This document shows positions 50,869 through 62,965 of a DNA stretch of 64,000 bases, piece by piece; position 1 is the stretch's first letter; the number at the start of each line of letters is the position of its first letter. Position numbers and translations under genes: made by a program. Source of the stretch: Fulvia fulva (taxonomy: Eukaryota; Ascomycota; Dothideomycetes; Mycosphaerellales; Mycosphaerellaceae); assembly GCF_020509005.1 (NCBI RefSeq), contig NC_063015.1, positions 3,906,001 to 3,970,000 on the forward strand, written 5' to 3'. The notes below the pieces were generated by a model, which made no database searches, was not told the origin of the DNA, and saw only the letters and a program-made list of their open reading frames with translations.

Positions 50869-53800
50869 CGGTCGACGACGAGAATTACCTATACGTAGTG
50901 TCGGCTACGAACCTCTCGTCTAGCTACGAAAGAGCTAAGTATTCTTACGCTAGAGCGTCGTAGGCGCGACGGGCGCGTAACGTAGGCGAAGCCGCGGCGA
51001 ATAGAGGACTACTAGTAAAACGGGTATAAAAACTATCCGACGAGCGTATACTCGTATCGGGAGCGAGTCCCTCTTCTTTCTACGTATAAGAAGGGCGTAG
51101 AACCGTGGCCTATACGCTCGATAGGACACCTCTAGTATAAGTATAGAATTTTCACCTCCGGAGACCGTAAACCGAGCGGGCTAAGCGACGAATATTAGAC
51201 GAGCGGACTATAGAATAACAACTAAGCGGACTATACGACGGCGTCGAGCGGACTACGAAACAATCTAGTGTTTGCTAGCGGGCAATACGGTAGGTAGGTA
51301 GACACGCGACGATACCTATAAGGGCCTATTAAACACCCGGTATAGGAACGAGGGTTTTGCCTAAGGCACTACCTGTCCCGCTATACAACGTACCTAGTCT
51401 AATATAGTAGATTATGACGAGGAAAAGACGATAGCCTAAGCAAGGAAAAGACGGCTATTAGGACGGGGAAAAGACATATAATACAAGTGGATTAGTTCTA
51501 TAATCGGGGAGGATCGAGGGCAGGGTAATAAGGAACTTTATATTAGTTAGTAGGTAGAAACGTAAGGAGTACGCTACCCGGCGTAGTATATGCCCCGAGC
51601 AAACCTACGAGGTATAGACGGCCGCTTTCTAGAGATAAGCTACGGTAACGCGAAGGGCGTCAAAACCTAGGGCGTAGTATATACTAGTAGCGACGGCTAA
51701 CACTATCTATATAGCCCGAGAGGACGGATACGTATATCGGTCAATAGAGAGCACTAAAGGGCTTAGGCCTATAGAGGTAGATATTAGCTTAAGAAGTAAA
51801 TAGGGAGGGAGGGCGTAGAGGGAAGCTTTTGCTCCGGGCTAACCTCTCGAAACGAGGCTATACGGTAGTACTAGATAAGTAGGAAAGCGCGGTTAAGACT
51901 TGTTACCTTATCTCGTAGATAGCTTACTAAATACGATTCCTTCCTTACCCTAGGACTAAGGGAGTTCTACCTTATTCAATCTAGACAGCTTGAAGCTCTC
52001 TTCACCCTATTTCTTCAGCTCTAAACGCCGCGGAGGTGCCTAGCTACATTAGGCAACTCCTAGGTAATAGTAGCCTAGGCTACGGTACTAACGGCGCCTA
52101 CGGCCCTATAGGCGAAGCCCCCCTAAGACAACTAGTAGCAACTTATAGAGGACGTAAAAAGTATAGAAACTAACGATTAGCTCCCTTACCGGTCTCTATA
52201 GGTAATGATCACTTAGCTACGTACGGCGCTTATACTATCGTATTACCGAGGGCAATAAGAAATAAGGACGACGTCCTAGGCGATTAGTAAGGCCACCCGG
52301 AATCAACACCCCTATAGCTAGGTATCGGTCGCGGTATCGATACTAGGCCCCCGCCTAACGTACAATATAGTTACGATCCGTATTATAGCAAAGGAAGACT
52401 AGGCCGAAGTTACGAAGCTATCGAATAAGGAGCTCGCCTAACGAATTAACTAACTAGGGCTAGTCGTCGTGAACTAATAGTCTAACGGCACTCTATAGAT
52501 CTATACTAGCTCTGCTAATACTAGGAGGCACCTAGAGGCATAGCTATAGTAGGCATCTAAGGTTACGGCATTAGCGAAGGTCTTAACGAAATAATTTACG
52601 ATCCTAGTCTACGATATGCCTAAGAAGTTTAACCTAACTAACTAGGGTCACCTACGCGCTCTCTAAGAGGACAATCCGGTCACTCTTAACTCTCTAATCT
52701 AGAAGGCGACTTGGCTCTATAGGAAATGGCTAGAAGGCAAGAAGGCCTCGGCGCTAATAGTATAGCTATAAGACGCGAAAGCGGCGGATCTAGCGATAGA
52801 ACAAGGCCTAGTCTAGTAATATAGCCTTAAGATAGTAGAAAAGCACTCCTTATCCTTTCGTGTCCTCTAATGCTTTAAATGCTAATAGTATAGACACTAA
52901 ACCTATACGTGTATAAATAAGTAGGCCTACTCGAACTATATAGGAGACTATATATCTAGGGACTATATATCGACTACGAGACGGTACGCAAACTGTCCGG
53001 TGTACTACCTATCGTATAGTACGGAATGCCTATAGCAGAAACTAGCGAAAAACAAGGAAATCACAAATAGAACCGTCGCCCTAAGATTCTACGGCGACCG
53101 TAAGGCTAGCCTATACCGGAACTAACTAGCGGCGGTCGGGTATAAGCGCCCTAGGGCCGAGAACGATATAAAGGATACGTAACCTAGGGCGTACGGGAGG
53201 CTACGTACTCTACTAGCTACGGCGAGGGAATCTAACTAGGCCCGGCTCCCCTTTAGTATATAGCCGATAGGCGTAGACTAGGACGTATAGGGTAGTAGGA
53301 CATAGGACGATATAGAGGAAATGATTATCAATACCGATAACTAGCCTCGATACGCTTAGTATTATCTAGTATAACATCAACTATAGCAAGGATATAGTCT
53401 AGAACCATTTCCTATACGAGGCGGACCCGCGCGTCTACTACGTCCTTATAATCTAGGAGCTATAGATTAACCCGTACTATAAGAGACTAACGACCTATAA
53501 GTCACTAGGCTATACGACATGCCTACGAGGCGACGGTAGACCCCGTACGTACTTCTATGTTAGTAAGGACATACTAGAATCCGACTAGGAGGTAGTGTAC
53601 TACGTAGACGAAGAAGGCGGGGGCGATATTACCTCCCTCTACGTAGGTAGTACCTAGATACACAACCTATATATATAACCGCTAGCCTCGAGGTCTAGCC
53701 GCGACCTAGGGGTCTATAGACACCTAGACAGTACGCTTAAGAGACAAGGGTACCACATCGTAGTAGGAGACTTTAATATATACTACCCTTCCTAGGAAAG

Positions 53801-56800
53801 CCTTATATAGCCGTACCCTATAGCCGACGAAGTACTCGACTTAATAGCGAGTAACGTAATTGCCCTTAATACCCCGAAGGACCTAGGCACCTAGAAGAGA
53901 GGGGGACTCTAAGGCACGATCGACCTCTTCTAGATCTTAGATAGCTACTACTATACGGTAACCTACTATAGGATCGAATATAAACTCGAGGCGTCGTTAG
54001 ACTATATACTAGTCAGGACCTCTATTAAGATATAGATATAACGTATACTAGCGAGAACCCCTAAGCTAAACTAGGGAAAGGCCTACTAGGCTAATATCTA
54101 GGCGTACCTCGATAACTCTAAGAGGCTAGTCTATATCGCGTAGTAGTAATACAATAGTAAAGACGAGATAGACGAAGCAGTCTAGGGGTTAATAGACGAA
54201 ATAAGAAAAGCGACCTTACTTAACGTTCCGCTTACCTAACTAACGATATAGTCTAAACTATACTAGACGCCGGAGTGTACTACGGTAGTAAGAGAAGCAA
54301 GGAGAGCCCGCCGGGTATAGACGAGCAGCTATAGCGAGGAGGCCTAGAACGTATGTAGGGAGGTATACTAACAGAAGAAAGCTATAATACGGAGGGAGAA
54401 AGTAGTCGGCTAGAGGGCTATAGTAGAAGAAATCGCCGGTAAGCTAGAGAGGATATAGAAGCTAGCAAAATGGGCCTAACAGGACCCTACATAGGGCCCC
54501 TCCTTCTCTATCCTAGCGCTACAATCGCCTAGTGGCCCGGTTAGCGACCTCGAGGCTAAGGCGCGTCTACTAGCTAGTAAGTTCTTCCCGCTCCTAGTCG
54601 AGGCTAATCTAAGCGACATAAACAGCTCTACTCCCCTAGCCCCTAGTATCGCGGTCTAATAGGAGGTGTCCGAGGGAGAAGTTGCCGCTATACTAAGGAA
54701 GTTAGCGGCGAAGAAAGCCCCGGGGCCGGATAGGATCCTAAACGAGCTACTAAAGAAGTATAGAGATTAACTAGCCCTAGTAGTTATAGCGATCTTTAAC
54801 GCCTATCTATAGACCGGATACTACCCGATAGCTTTTAAACAATTGACGATAGTGGTCCTACGTAAGCCGTAGAAGGAAGACTATACGTAGGTGAAGTCGT
54901 ACCGCCTAATTACGCTCCTTAACACTCTTAGGAAGGCGCTTAAGAAGCTAGTTATAACGAGACTCTCCGAGGCGGTAGAGGAACACTCCCTACTCCCGGA
55001 CACCTAGATAGGTACGCGCCTATAGCGATCGACGCTATCCGCGATAGAACTTATCACCTCTTAGGTAAAGGCTATCTAGTATAAGAATAGGGACAAGGTG
55101 GCTTCCTTACTTAGCCTAGACATATCGGGAGCCTTCGACTACGTGTTATACCCGCTACTACTCTATATCCTAAGGTCGAAAGGACTCCCTAAGTAGCTTG
55201 TTAACTTCGTACGGTCCTACCTCCAAAACCGTAGTACGTCGATCCTAGTCGGCTAGTACAGAAGCCTATTTCAAGCAGTCTATACTAGAATCCCGTAAGG
55301 CTTAACGCTAGTACCTATTCTGTTCCTCTTCTTTATAGCGACGCTACTCCTAGCCCTAGAATCCTAGAACACCGCTACGAGCGGCTTCGTAGACGACATA
55401 AACATCCTAGCGTAGTCTTCCTCGACTAAGGAGAACTATAGGCTACTAGAAGAGAAGTATAAGATCTATAAGGACTAGGCTAGGAGGCACGGGGCTCGGT
55501 TTGCCCTAGAAAAGTACAATCTGATACACTTTACGCGCCGGCTACGGTTCTATAATATATAAGCTTCTATCTAGATATAGGGCTATACGACTAACCTAGC
55601 AAATTAGCTTAGGATCCTCGGACTATAGGTAGACCCGGCGCTACGGTAGAGGAAGTACGTATAGGTAATATTACGGAAAGCTAAACAGAATATAGTATTA
55701 TACTAGAGGCTTACTACGTCTATATAGGGGGCGGACTTCCGGTAGTTACGACTTCTATATACGGCTATTATACGGCCAGTCCTTACCTATAGTAGCTAAG
55801 TGTAGTCCTTAGGCGAGAGGGCCTACCTATCGAAGGGACTCGTCGCGCCGCTAGCGAAGATCTAAAACTAATGCCTAAGGAAGGTTACCGGGGTATATAA
55901 GTCGATACTAACGAGGATACTTAAGCACGAGACCGCTATACCGCCGATCGACCTATATATCTAGGGACTACGGACCTCCTACTTAGGCAAGTCGGCACAG
56001 TACCTAGTATAGAAGGTCATCGCTAGTATAGTCGTAAGGGCCCGCGAATTAGTACTAGCGTATAAGGGCATTCGACCCGGAAACGAGCCGAACTACCGGG
56101 CAAGGGACGAATAGCTAGTAATATAATAGGAAGGTAAGAAATCGTTTATAGAGCAACTATAGAAAGAGAGGTAGAACAACTAGGTTATAGGGTATAGTAG
56201 ACGCCCTTAGCTAGTAGGACAACCTAAGGAATAGTTAGCTACAAAATCCGCGGTTAAGTACCCCCCGAAGCTTATCTACTACCGCCTTACGAGGGTATAG
56301 AGTAGTATAGTAACCTAACTACGAAGCGAACATATCGGCCTCTAGGGGTACCTATTATAGAGGAAGGTTCTAGGATATACGAATACTAGCTGCCCCTACG
56401 GCTATCGCTCCTAGAACGTACGGTACGTACTCCTCGTCTATCCGAGGTAGTCGCTAGGAAGGGGGGAGTAGATAGTAAAGGCGAGGAACCGGACGATTAG
56501 GGCACTTCTTAATAACGTTAAGGACCTACGGCGTATTACGAACTAGATACTAGAGAAGGGCTAGCTAGAACAGTACCGCCTAGTAGGAGTAGTATAGGAA
56601 GAGAGGATACGACGTAGCGCGACGAGACCGGCTAGAAGCGGGGGCTAACGGGGTAGTAATATAGACTACGTACGTTCAGAGGGAAAGCTAATCTAGATAA
56701 GGAGTAGTCGGGGGCGGGAAGGGTTTTCACCTATTCGGGTTTCCCTTTGTATATAACAATAGATATATACCTATATAGGCCGGATAGGGTCCTAGAATAG

Positions 56801-56823
56801 GGGAATAACAAAGCTATCTATCT
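50869..56823 (+). mobile_element. LINE A, full-length, RIP-mutated
   Basis: It begins with a ~1.08-kb 5' region (GTCGACGACG...), followed by an ORF1 relic (~52,000-53,200, zinc knuckle near 52,870 starting CFKC). The ORF2 relic (~53,400-56,650) has an endonuclease block VVGDFNIYYPS at ~53,760 and reverse transcriptase with KAPGPDRI near 54,717, SLDISGAFDYV near 55,120 and FVDDINILA near 55,390. The 3' hairpin region is at 56,721 and a (TATC)n tail ends at about 56,823. Target duplication ATCTACTCCGAT is at 50,857-50,868 and 56,824-56,835. Numerous TAG stops make it inactive. It sits inside the gypsy RNase H reading frame. Confidence 0.88.
50870..51948 (+). repeat. LINE 5' region, copy 1 (1,079 bp)
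   Basis: Aligns without any gap to 57,160-58,238 (constant offset 6,290), with about 35 differences counted by eye, nearly all transitions. It contains several GAGCGGRCTA-type repeats at ~51,170-51,250 that may be promoter repeats, and GGAAAAGACG-type repeats at ~51,420-51,470. Confidence 0.9.
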
Positions 56824-56835
56824 ATCTACTCCGAT

Positions 56836-57159
56836 TATAAGAACCTAGAATACTTTATAAGTACGAAATTACTTAATAGACGGTAGGTATACTAGGTATA
56901 GTTCCTAGTACAGTTCGTATTTAAAATTACCTATTGTCTAGGTGTATAGGGTATAAAGCCTAATAGTCTTACTAGACGATCGTAAGATCTACCGTCGGAT
57001 CTAAGCGATCTACGTCTATAGTATTAGAGCTAGGTCATCCTACCGCCCGCTCGCCTCGATATTAAGCTCAATTTAAGCGAGCTACGGGAGGGGGAGGTAG
57101 CGTAGTAGGTAGTATAGTAGGATTCACTTATATAAGTCAAGGCTCTATATAATAAAGAG
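56836..57159 (+). mobile_element. gypsy Pol, continuation after LINE A
   Basis: Reading resumes immediately after the target duplication with YKNLEYFISTKLLNRR, the conserved end of the gypsy RNase H region (usually HKNLEYF), then decays through the tether region until LINE B starts. It shows that LINE A inserted into an already present gypsy copy. Confidence 0.82.
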
Positions 57160-58238
57160 GGTCGACGACGAGAATTACCTATACGTAGTATCGGCTACGA
57201 ACCTCTTATCTTACTACGAGAGAGCTAAGTATTCTTACGCTAGAGCGTCGTAGGCGCGACGGGCGCGTAACGTAGGCGAAGCCGCGGCGAATAGAGGACT
57301 ACTAGTAAAACGGGTATAAAAACTATCCGACGAGCGTATACTCGTATCGGGAGCGAGTCCCTCTTCTTTCTACGTATAAGAAGGGCGTAGAACCGTGGCC
57401 TATACGCTCGATAGGACACCTCTAGTATAAGTATAGAATTTTCACCTCCGGAGACCGTAAACCGAGTAGGCTAAGCGACGAACATTAGACGAGCGGACTA
57501 TAGAATAATAACTAAGCGGACTATACGACGGCGTCGAGCGGACTACGAAACAATCTAGTGTTTGCTAGCGGGCAATACGGTAGGTAGGTAGACACGCGAC
57601 GAAGCCTATAAGGGCCTATTAAACACCCGGTATAGGAACGAGGGTTTTGCCTAAGGCACTGCCTATCCCGCTACACAACGCACCTAGTCTAATATAGTAG
57701 ATTGCGACGAGGAAAAGACGATAGCCTAAGCAAGGAAAAGACGGCTATTAGGACGGGGAAAAGACGTATAATACAAGTGGATTAGTTCTATAATCGGGGA
57801 GGATCGAGGGCAGGGCGATAAGGAACTTCATATTAGTTAGTAGGTAGAAACGTAAGGAGTACGCTACCCGGCGTAGTGTGTGCCCCGAGCAAACCTACGA
57901 GGTATAGACGGCCGCTTTCTAGAGATAGGCTACGGTAACGCGAAGGGCGTCAAAACCTAGGGCGTAGTATACACTAGTAGCGACGGCTAACACTATCTAT
58001 ATAGCCCGAGAGGACGGATACGTATGTCGGTCAATAGAGAGCACTAAAGGGCTTAGGCCTATAGAGGTAGATATTAGCTTAAGGAGTAAATAGGGAGGGA
58101 GGGCGTAGAGGGAAGCTTTTGCTCCGGGCTAACCTCTCGAAACGAGGCTACACGGTAGTGCTAGATGAGTAGGAAAGCGCGATTAAGACTTATTACCTTA
58201 TCTCGTAGCTAGCTTACTAAATACGATTCCTTCCTTAC
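57160..58238 (+). repeat. LINE 5' region, copy 2 (1,079 bp)
   Basis: Gap-free match to 50,870-51,948. Identity ends sharply at TTCCTTAC, where LINE A goes on to ORF1 and LINE B jumps into the endonuclease. Confidence 0.9.
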
Positions 58239-61200
58239 TAAGACACGAAGTAAGTACTCCTCGGCGACTTTAACCTCTACTACCTATAGTAGGGACTCGA
58301 ATTCACTCCCCCGTACGCGTTTCTAGGGGGAAAGCTACTAGATATAACCGTACGCTACGGAATAGCCTTAGTAATACTAAAGGGAACAGAGACGTAGAAG
58401 GCTCGTATAAGTATAAGTATAATCGACCTATACTTTCTATTACGAGAACTTAAAGAGAGACTAGTCTAATACCGACCGAACTACGCGCTAGAGGCCTCCT
58501 TAGACTATATCCCTATTCAAACGACGCTAGGGGTAAAGGCGATAGAGGAGCTAGTAAGCGAACTACGCCGTAACTAGAAGAAGGCACGCTAGGACGATAT
58601 AAGAGGCTTCCTAATAGCGAACCTACTATAGTATAGAGAACTCGAGACGATAGCTTAGCTAGATCAAGTAGCGGAACAGATTACCTCGGTTATATAGTAA
58701 GTAGCGGAACAATATATACCGTTACTCCGGCCCTTAACGTAGTAGAAGGCCTTCTAGACCCCTAAATGCTCTATAAAGGTAAAGAAGGCTAGAAGGGCAA
58801 GGCGACAGTAGACGAAGGAGTATACCTAAGAGACGTAGGAGTAATACTATCGCGCGATATAAGAGAAGAAGGCATAGATAAGACGCGATAAGTTATAGGA
58901 CTAGAGAGCAATAATCGGGCTCGTTATAGAAAATCCGGAATAGATATAGAGACTAGCTAAAGAGGCACGACTACCTAAAGAGTAACGAACCCCTTACTTC
59001 CCTCTAATCGTAGATTGCGAAGGAATTACCTAGACTACGCCCCGGGGTAATGCAAAAGTATTAGCCGACTATTTCTTTTCTACGTAAGTAGAGGTAGACC
59101 TTACGGACATCGACCCGAGTATATACCCGGAACCCCTAGACATAGATTAGGCGGTTAGCTCTAATATAGTAATAGGAGTTATAAGTAAGCTAAAAGGACG
59201 AAAAGCCCTAGGCCTAGACAGGATACTAAATATACTACTAAAAGAGTATAGAGAAGAGATCGCGCCGAGCCTTATAAACCTATTTACCGCGTACCTACGG
59301 CTAGGATATCATCCGAAGCCGTATAGAGAGTCTATAATAGTAGTGCTACGTAAGCTATAGAAGGAGGACTATACTTAGCCTAAATCGTATAGACTAATTG
59401 TACTTCTAAATATAATAGGGAAGGTCCTAGAAAAGATAGTAGCCTAGAGACTTACGTAGCTAGCCGAGGATAACTACGTACTCCTAGTAATATAGATAGG
59501 GGGAAGAAGCTAGCAATTAACACTAATAGTAATAGAGCTAATTACGGAGCAAATTCAGACCCTCTAGTACTACGGTAGGAACCGAGCGGCGTCCTTACTA
59601 TCCCTCGATATCGTAGGAGCCTTTAATAACGTCTTATACTAAAGGCTAATATATATCCTATAGTAGAAAGACATCCCCTAGTAGGTAACGACGTTTGTCT
59701 ACTCCTTTCTCTAGGAACGGACGATATACCTAGTCCTAGGAAGGTATACGTCCGACCCGGTAAAGGTAGAGGCTAGAATACCTTAGGGATCTACTCTCTC
59801 CCCTATCCTATTTCTAAAATTTATGTCTGATCTAATCCCCCTACTTACCTCTCCGTAAACCTTAGTATCGGGGTTCGTAGGACGATATAAACATTCTAGC
59901 TAAGTCAGACTCGATAGAAGAGAACTGTCGCCTCCTTAAAGATAGGTATAAGAAATACGAGGAGTAGGTAAAGAAGTATAGTACCCGGTTCGCCCCTAAA
60001 AAGTACTAACTTATACACTTTAGTAAAGCGAGAACATACTATAATATAAAGGCGGCGGTAAGAATCTAAGGCTATAAGACTAAGCTATTAGCGGAGCTAC
60101 GAGTACTAGGGATCTAGCTCGACCCGAAGCTAAGCTAGAATGTATAGGTTAAGAAAGCCTAGAGTCGAGCGTAAGTTAACAAAGCCTCGATAAAGAGGCT
60201 TACGGCATCTATATAGGGAGCAACATTCGATAAGGTAAGAGTAATATATAAGGCGATCGTTAGACTAGCTATGTTATACGGGGTATAGATTTAGGGAACA
60301 GGTGGCGTAGGCAAGCCGATCCCGAAACGGATAGAGTAACCTCTAAATAGGATATAGGTAGGCAACCTACGTAGGATACTAGGCGTATATAAGACAACGT
60401 CAATAAGTACGCTAGAAATAGAGATAGGAATACTACTAATCGGCTAGTACATCCGGGGAATAAGAATTTAATACGCGGTAAAGACGATAGATTACCTAGT
60501 ATAAACTACGATCTAGGAGGCAAAGAATAAGATAGAAAGCCGCTACTAGAGAGGGGCCGGACATAGGACAAGCTAAAAAGAGGATGACCTTACTACCTTT
60601 ACGGCCGTATAGATAAGCACCGAATGGCTAGTACGAAAAGAGGAGGAGCGTAGGACTCGCTAGGCCGGCGGGAGTAAGGCTAAGACCTAAAGCCTAGCGG
60701 AATAGATAGCGAGCTACCTATAGGAGTAGAACTAGAAAAGGAAGCCCCCTAAGACAATAGGCCCGATAGCGCTCCGAGCCTTCTAGAGACATAATTACTA
60801 GCTATATAGGGACCTAACAAGGGCCGAAGCAAGCATAGCGATCCAAATCAGGTCCGAATATATTAGATTAAGGGCCTACCTATTTAGGAGACGCGTACTA
60901 GACATCTATAGCCTAGCCTACTAGTATGGCTACCTATCGTAAAACCTAGAACATATACTACTACGATGCCTATAGTAGGCGAGAGGTAGGGAAAATTAGA
61001 GGTACTAAGCGGGAAGGAGAGACTATAAGTCAATTATTAGGGACAAAGGTAACATTCGCCGAATCTCTCGGTAGATACTATAGTAGGGATACCTCTAGTA
61101 GTTTAGCCTTACTAGCGAGACGGAGGAGTAGATAGATAAGAGGCGGAAGCTAGGGGGGTTATAGATAGGGTAGTTATTAGGGTAGGCCTATAACACTAGC

Positions 61201-61366
61201 GTACCCCTAATAAGGGAAATCTAAGACGATAACTAGGGGGAAAAGACAGGCGGGAAGGAGGAGGGGTTTTTACTAATACGGTTTTCCCTCTATATATACG
61301 AAAACAAGATAGTATAGCTATATAGGCCAAAGGGCACTATAACAGCTTAATGAAATATCTATCTAT
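57160..61366 (+). mobile_element. LINE B, chimeric and RIP-mutated
   Basis: Residues of ORF2 start abruptly at 58,239, within the endonuclease (LLGDFN near 58,263). Reverse transcriptase follows (SLDIVGAFNNV near 59,605, QGSTLSPILF-like near 59,785), with a frameshift near 59,880, then a LGI-LDPKLS block like that of the un-RIPed minus-strand LINE. The first 1,079 bp, however, are the LINE A 5' region. The end carries a mutated 3' hairpin and (TATC)n at about 61,350-61,362. Target duplication is unclear (CTATA-type bases on both sides). ORF1 is absent. Confidence 0.82.
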
Positions 61367-62824
61367 CTATATTAAGTAAACCTACGGTTTAGGCACTCGA
61401 TCGGGGTTCTCTAGTTATATAGACCTTTGATTTTTACTAGGGTTAAAGGATCTAACCTCCGCCGCGCGACCTCGTTAGTAAGCTTAAATACTTATTTCTA
61501 CTATTTTCTAAATAAGGTTATCGTCGATAGTAGCGGAAATAGCTATTTTATTAAGTATATTAATCTTAGGGATTAAGCGCAGCATCTACTTTATAACTAA
61601 CTAATATTCCTAACGTTATAGTGCCCTTATTTAAGTTATCCTCTTCTTAGTCGTTTTGTCGTACTCTTTCCTTACCCTTATTAGAGCTTAAAGCCTCCGG
61701 GGTGTTATCTTCGTTGCTATCCGAGTCTTCTATTCCTTCTAGGATTATAGCCTCCCTATAAGGCCTATATACCTTCGTTAGACTTTCTAGTAACTCTTAG
61801 CTAGCTCTAATACTAGTAAACGACTCGAACCTCGATAAAGATATAACTAAAACTTATAACCTTGTTCGTAACCGTAACCTTACTCGTAACGTTATACTTA
61901 CTTTACTTAATACTAAGAACCTTAACCTTAGGTGCCTTAATACCTTAAGATTTCGACTTCGAGTCGACCTTGACCTTGATTTTACTAAAATATACTAATA
62001 ATACTACCGGGTATATACTTAAACCCCCCCCTTATTAACTACTAAAATATAGACGACTAACTACCCTAGTAAGTAAGGGCGCGCCTAGTAACCTTAGGAT
62101 AGCTTACGCGTAGGTATATATATTTACTAGTCCGCGGGCCGTAAAATATATACTAAGATCCTAAAAGATAATAAATCTGAAATTTTTAGATTTCCGTATT
62201 TTGCCTTATAGAGAGATTCTTCGTAAATCCTAGCTTCCTACTAAGGTCGCCTCCTAACTATATATATCTTAGTAGTACCCCTATATACCCCCGCTACGTA
62301 ATTGACCGTTAAAGGTTAACGAGATTCGACGCGCAAATTTCAGGGTCTAAAGGGGGCCCTTAGCTCGTTAATAGTACGCGATCGGATCGAAATAGGATAA
62401 ACCGAACGCGAGGTTAATAGCGGAGAGGATAGCTAACCGCCGGGAAGAGGAGGAAAGTCGGTCGGTAAGGATCGTATTAGTACTAAGACACTATAGCGTA
62501 ACTCTCTTAGTAGAGGGGGCTTCTAAGACACTACGGCTCTCTTAGAATAAACAGTTAGTCGATACGAACGCGATGTCCGGAGAGCGACTCTTCTTAGTAA
62601 GCTCGCCTACTTATCTAAGGTATTAGTATAGGCTCCCTAACTTAGAGTCTAATAGTACCTTACTAGGCTCTTTTACGTCTTATATACACCTATAGTACGG
62701 CTATAGCTTCCTATATAAGGCGGGTACGGCCTCTAGTCTGCCTTCCTTTTATTCTAAAGAGGAATAACTCTAATACGACTTTATCGAGGGTAAAACACCG
62801 AGTTACTAACTCGGGCTTATAACC
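61367..62824. other. RIP-mutated sequence of unknown origin
   Basis: About 1.45 kb, TA-rich with kept CpG. On the minus strand near 61,660-61,760 an acidic reading (EDSDSNEDNTPEALSS) hints at a decayed Gag N-terminus. At ~62,720 a TATATAAGG box precedes T/C-rich DNA, like an LTR promoter. No element could be assigned. Confidence 0.4.
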
Positions 62825-62927
62825 TATTGAATAGGTACGAGTTACGTAGTAGTAGAAGACGGCGGATTATATAAAAGACGAAGAAGGACCTAATAGGATA
62901 GCGTATATCTTTATATAGTATTAGATC
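62825..62927. mobile_element. RIP-mutated 5' part of the solo-LTR family
   Basis: About 100 bp align with the first ~100 bp of the 218-bp solo LTR (46,776 on), with CA-to-TA and TG-to-TA changes. The match stops at about 62,927, so it is a truncated LTR. Confidence 0.65.
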
Positions 62928-62965
62928 CCTATTTATAGTTCGTATATTTACTTAGAGAGAGAGCG

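Noticed and set aside
50870..58238. The two 1,079-bp direct repeats as LTRs of one 7.4-kb LTR retrotransposon
   Set aside because: Each repeat is the 5' end of a LINE that ends in a TATC tail. The interior holds LINE, not gypsy, genes, and the target duplication at 50,857/56,824 brackets only the first copy.
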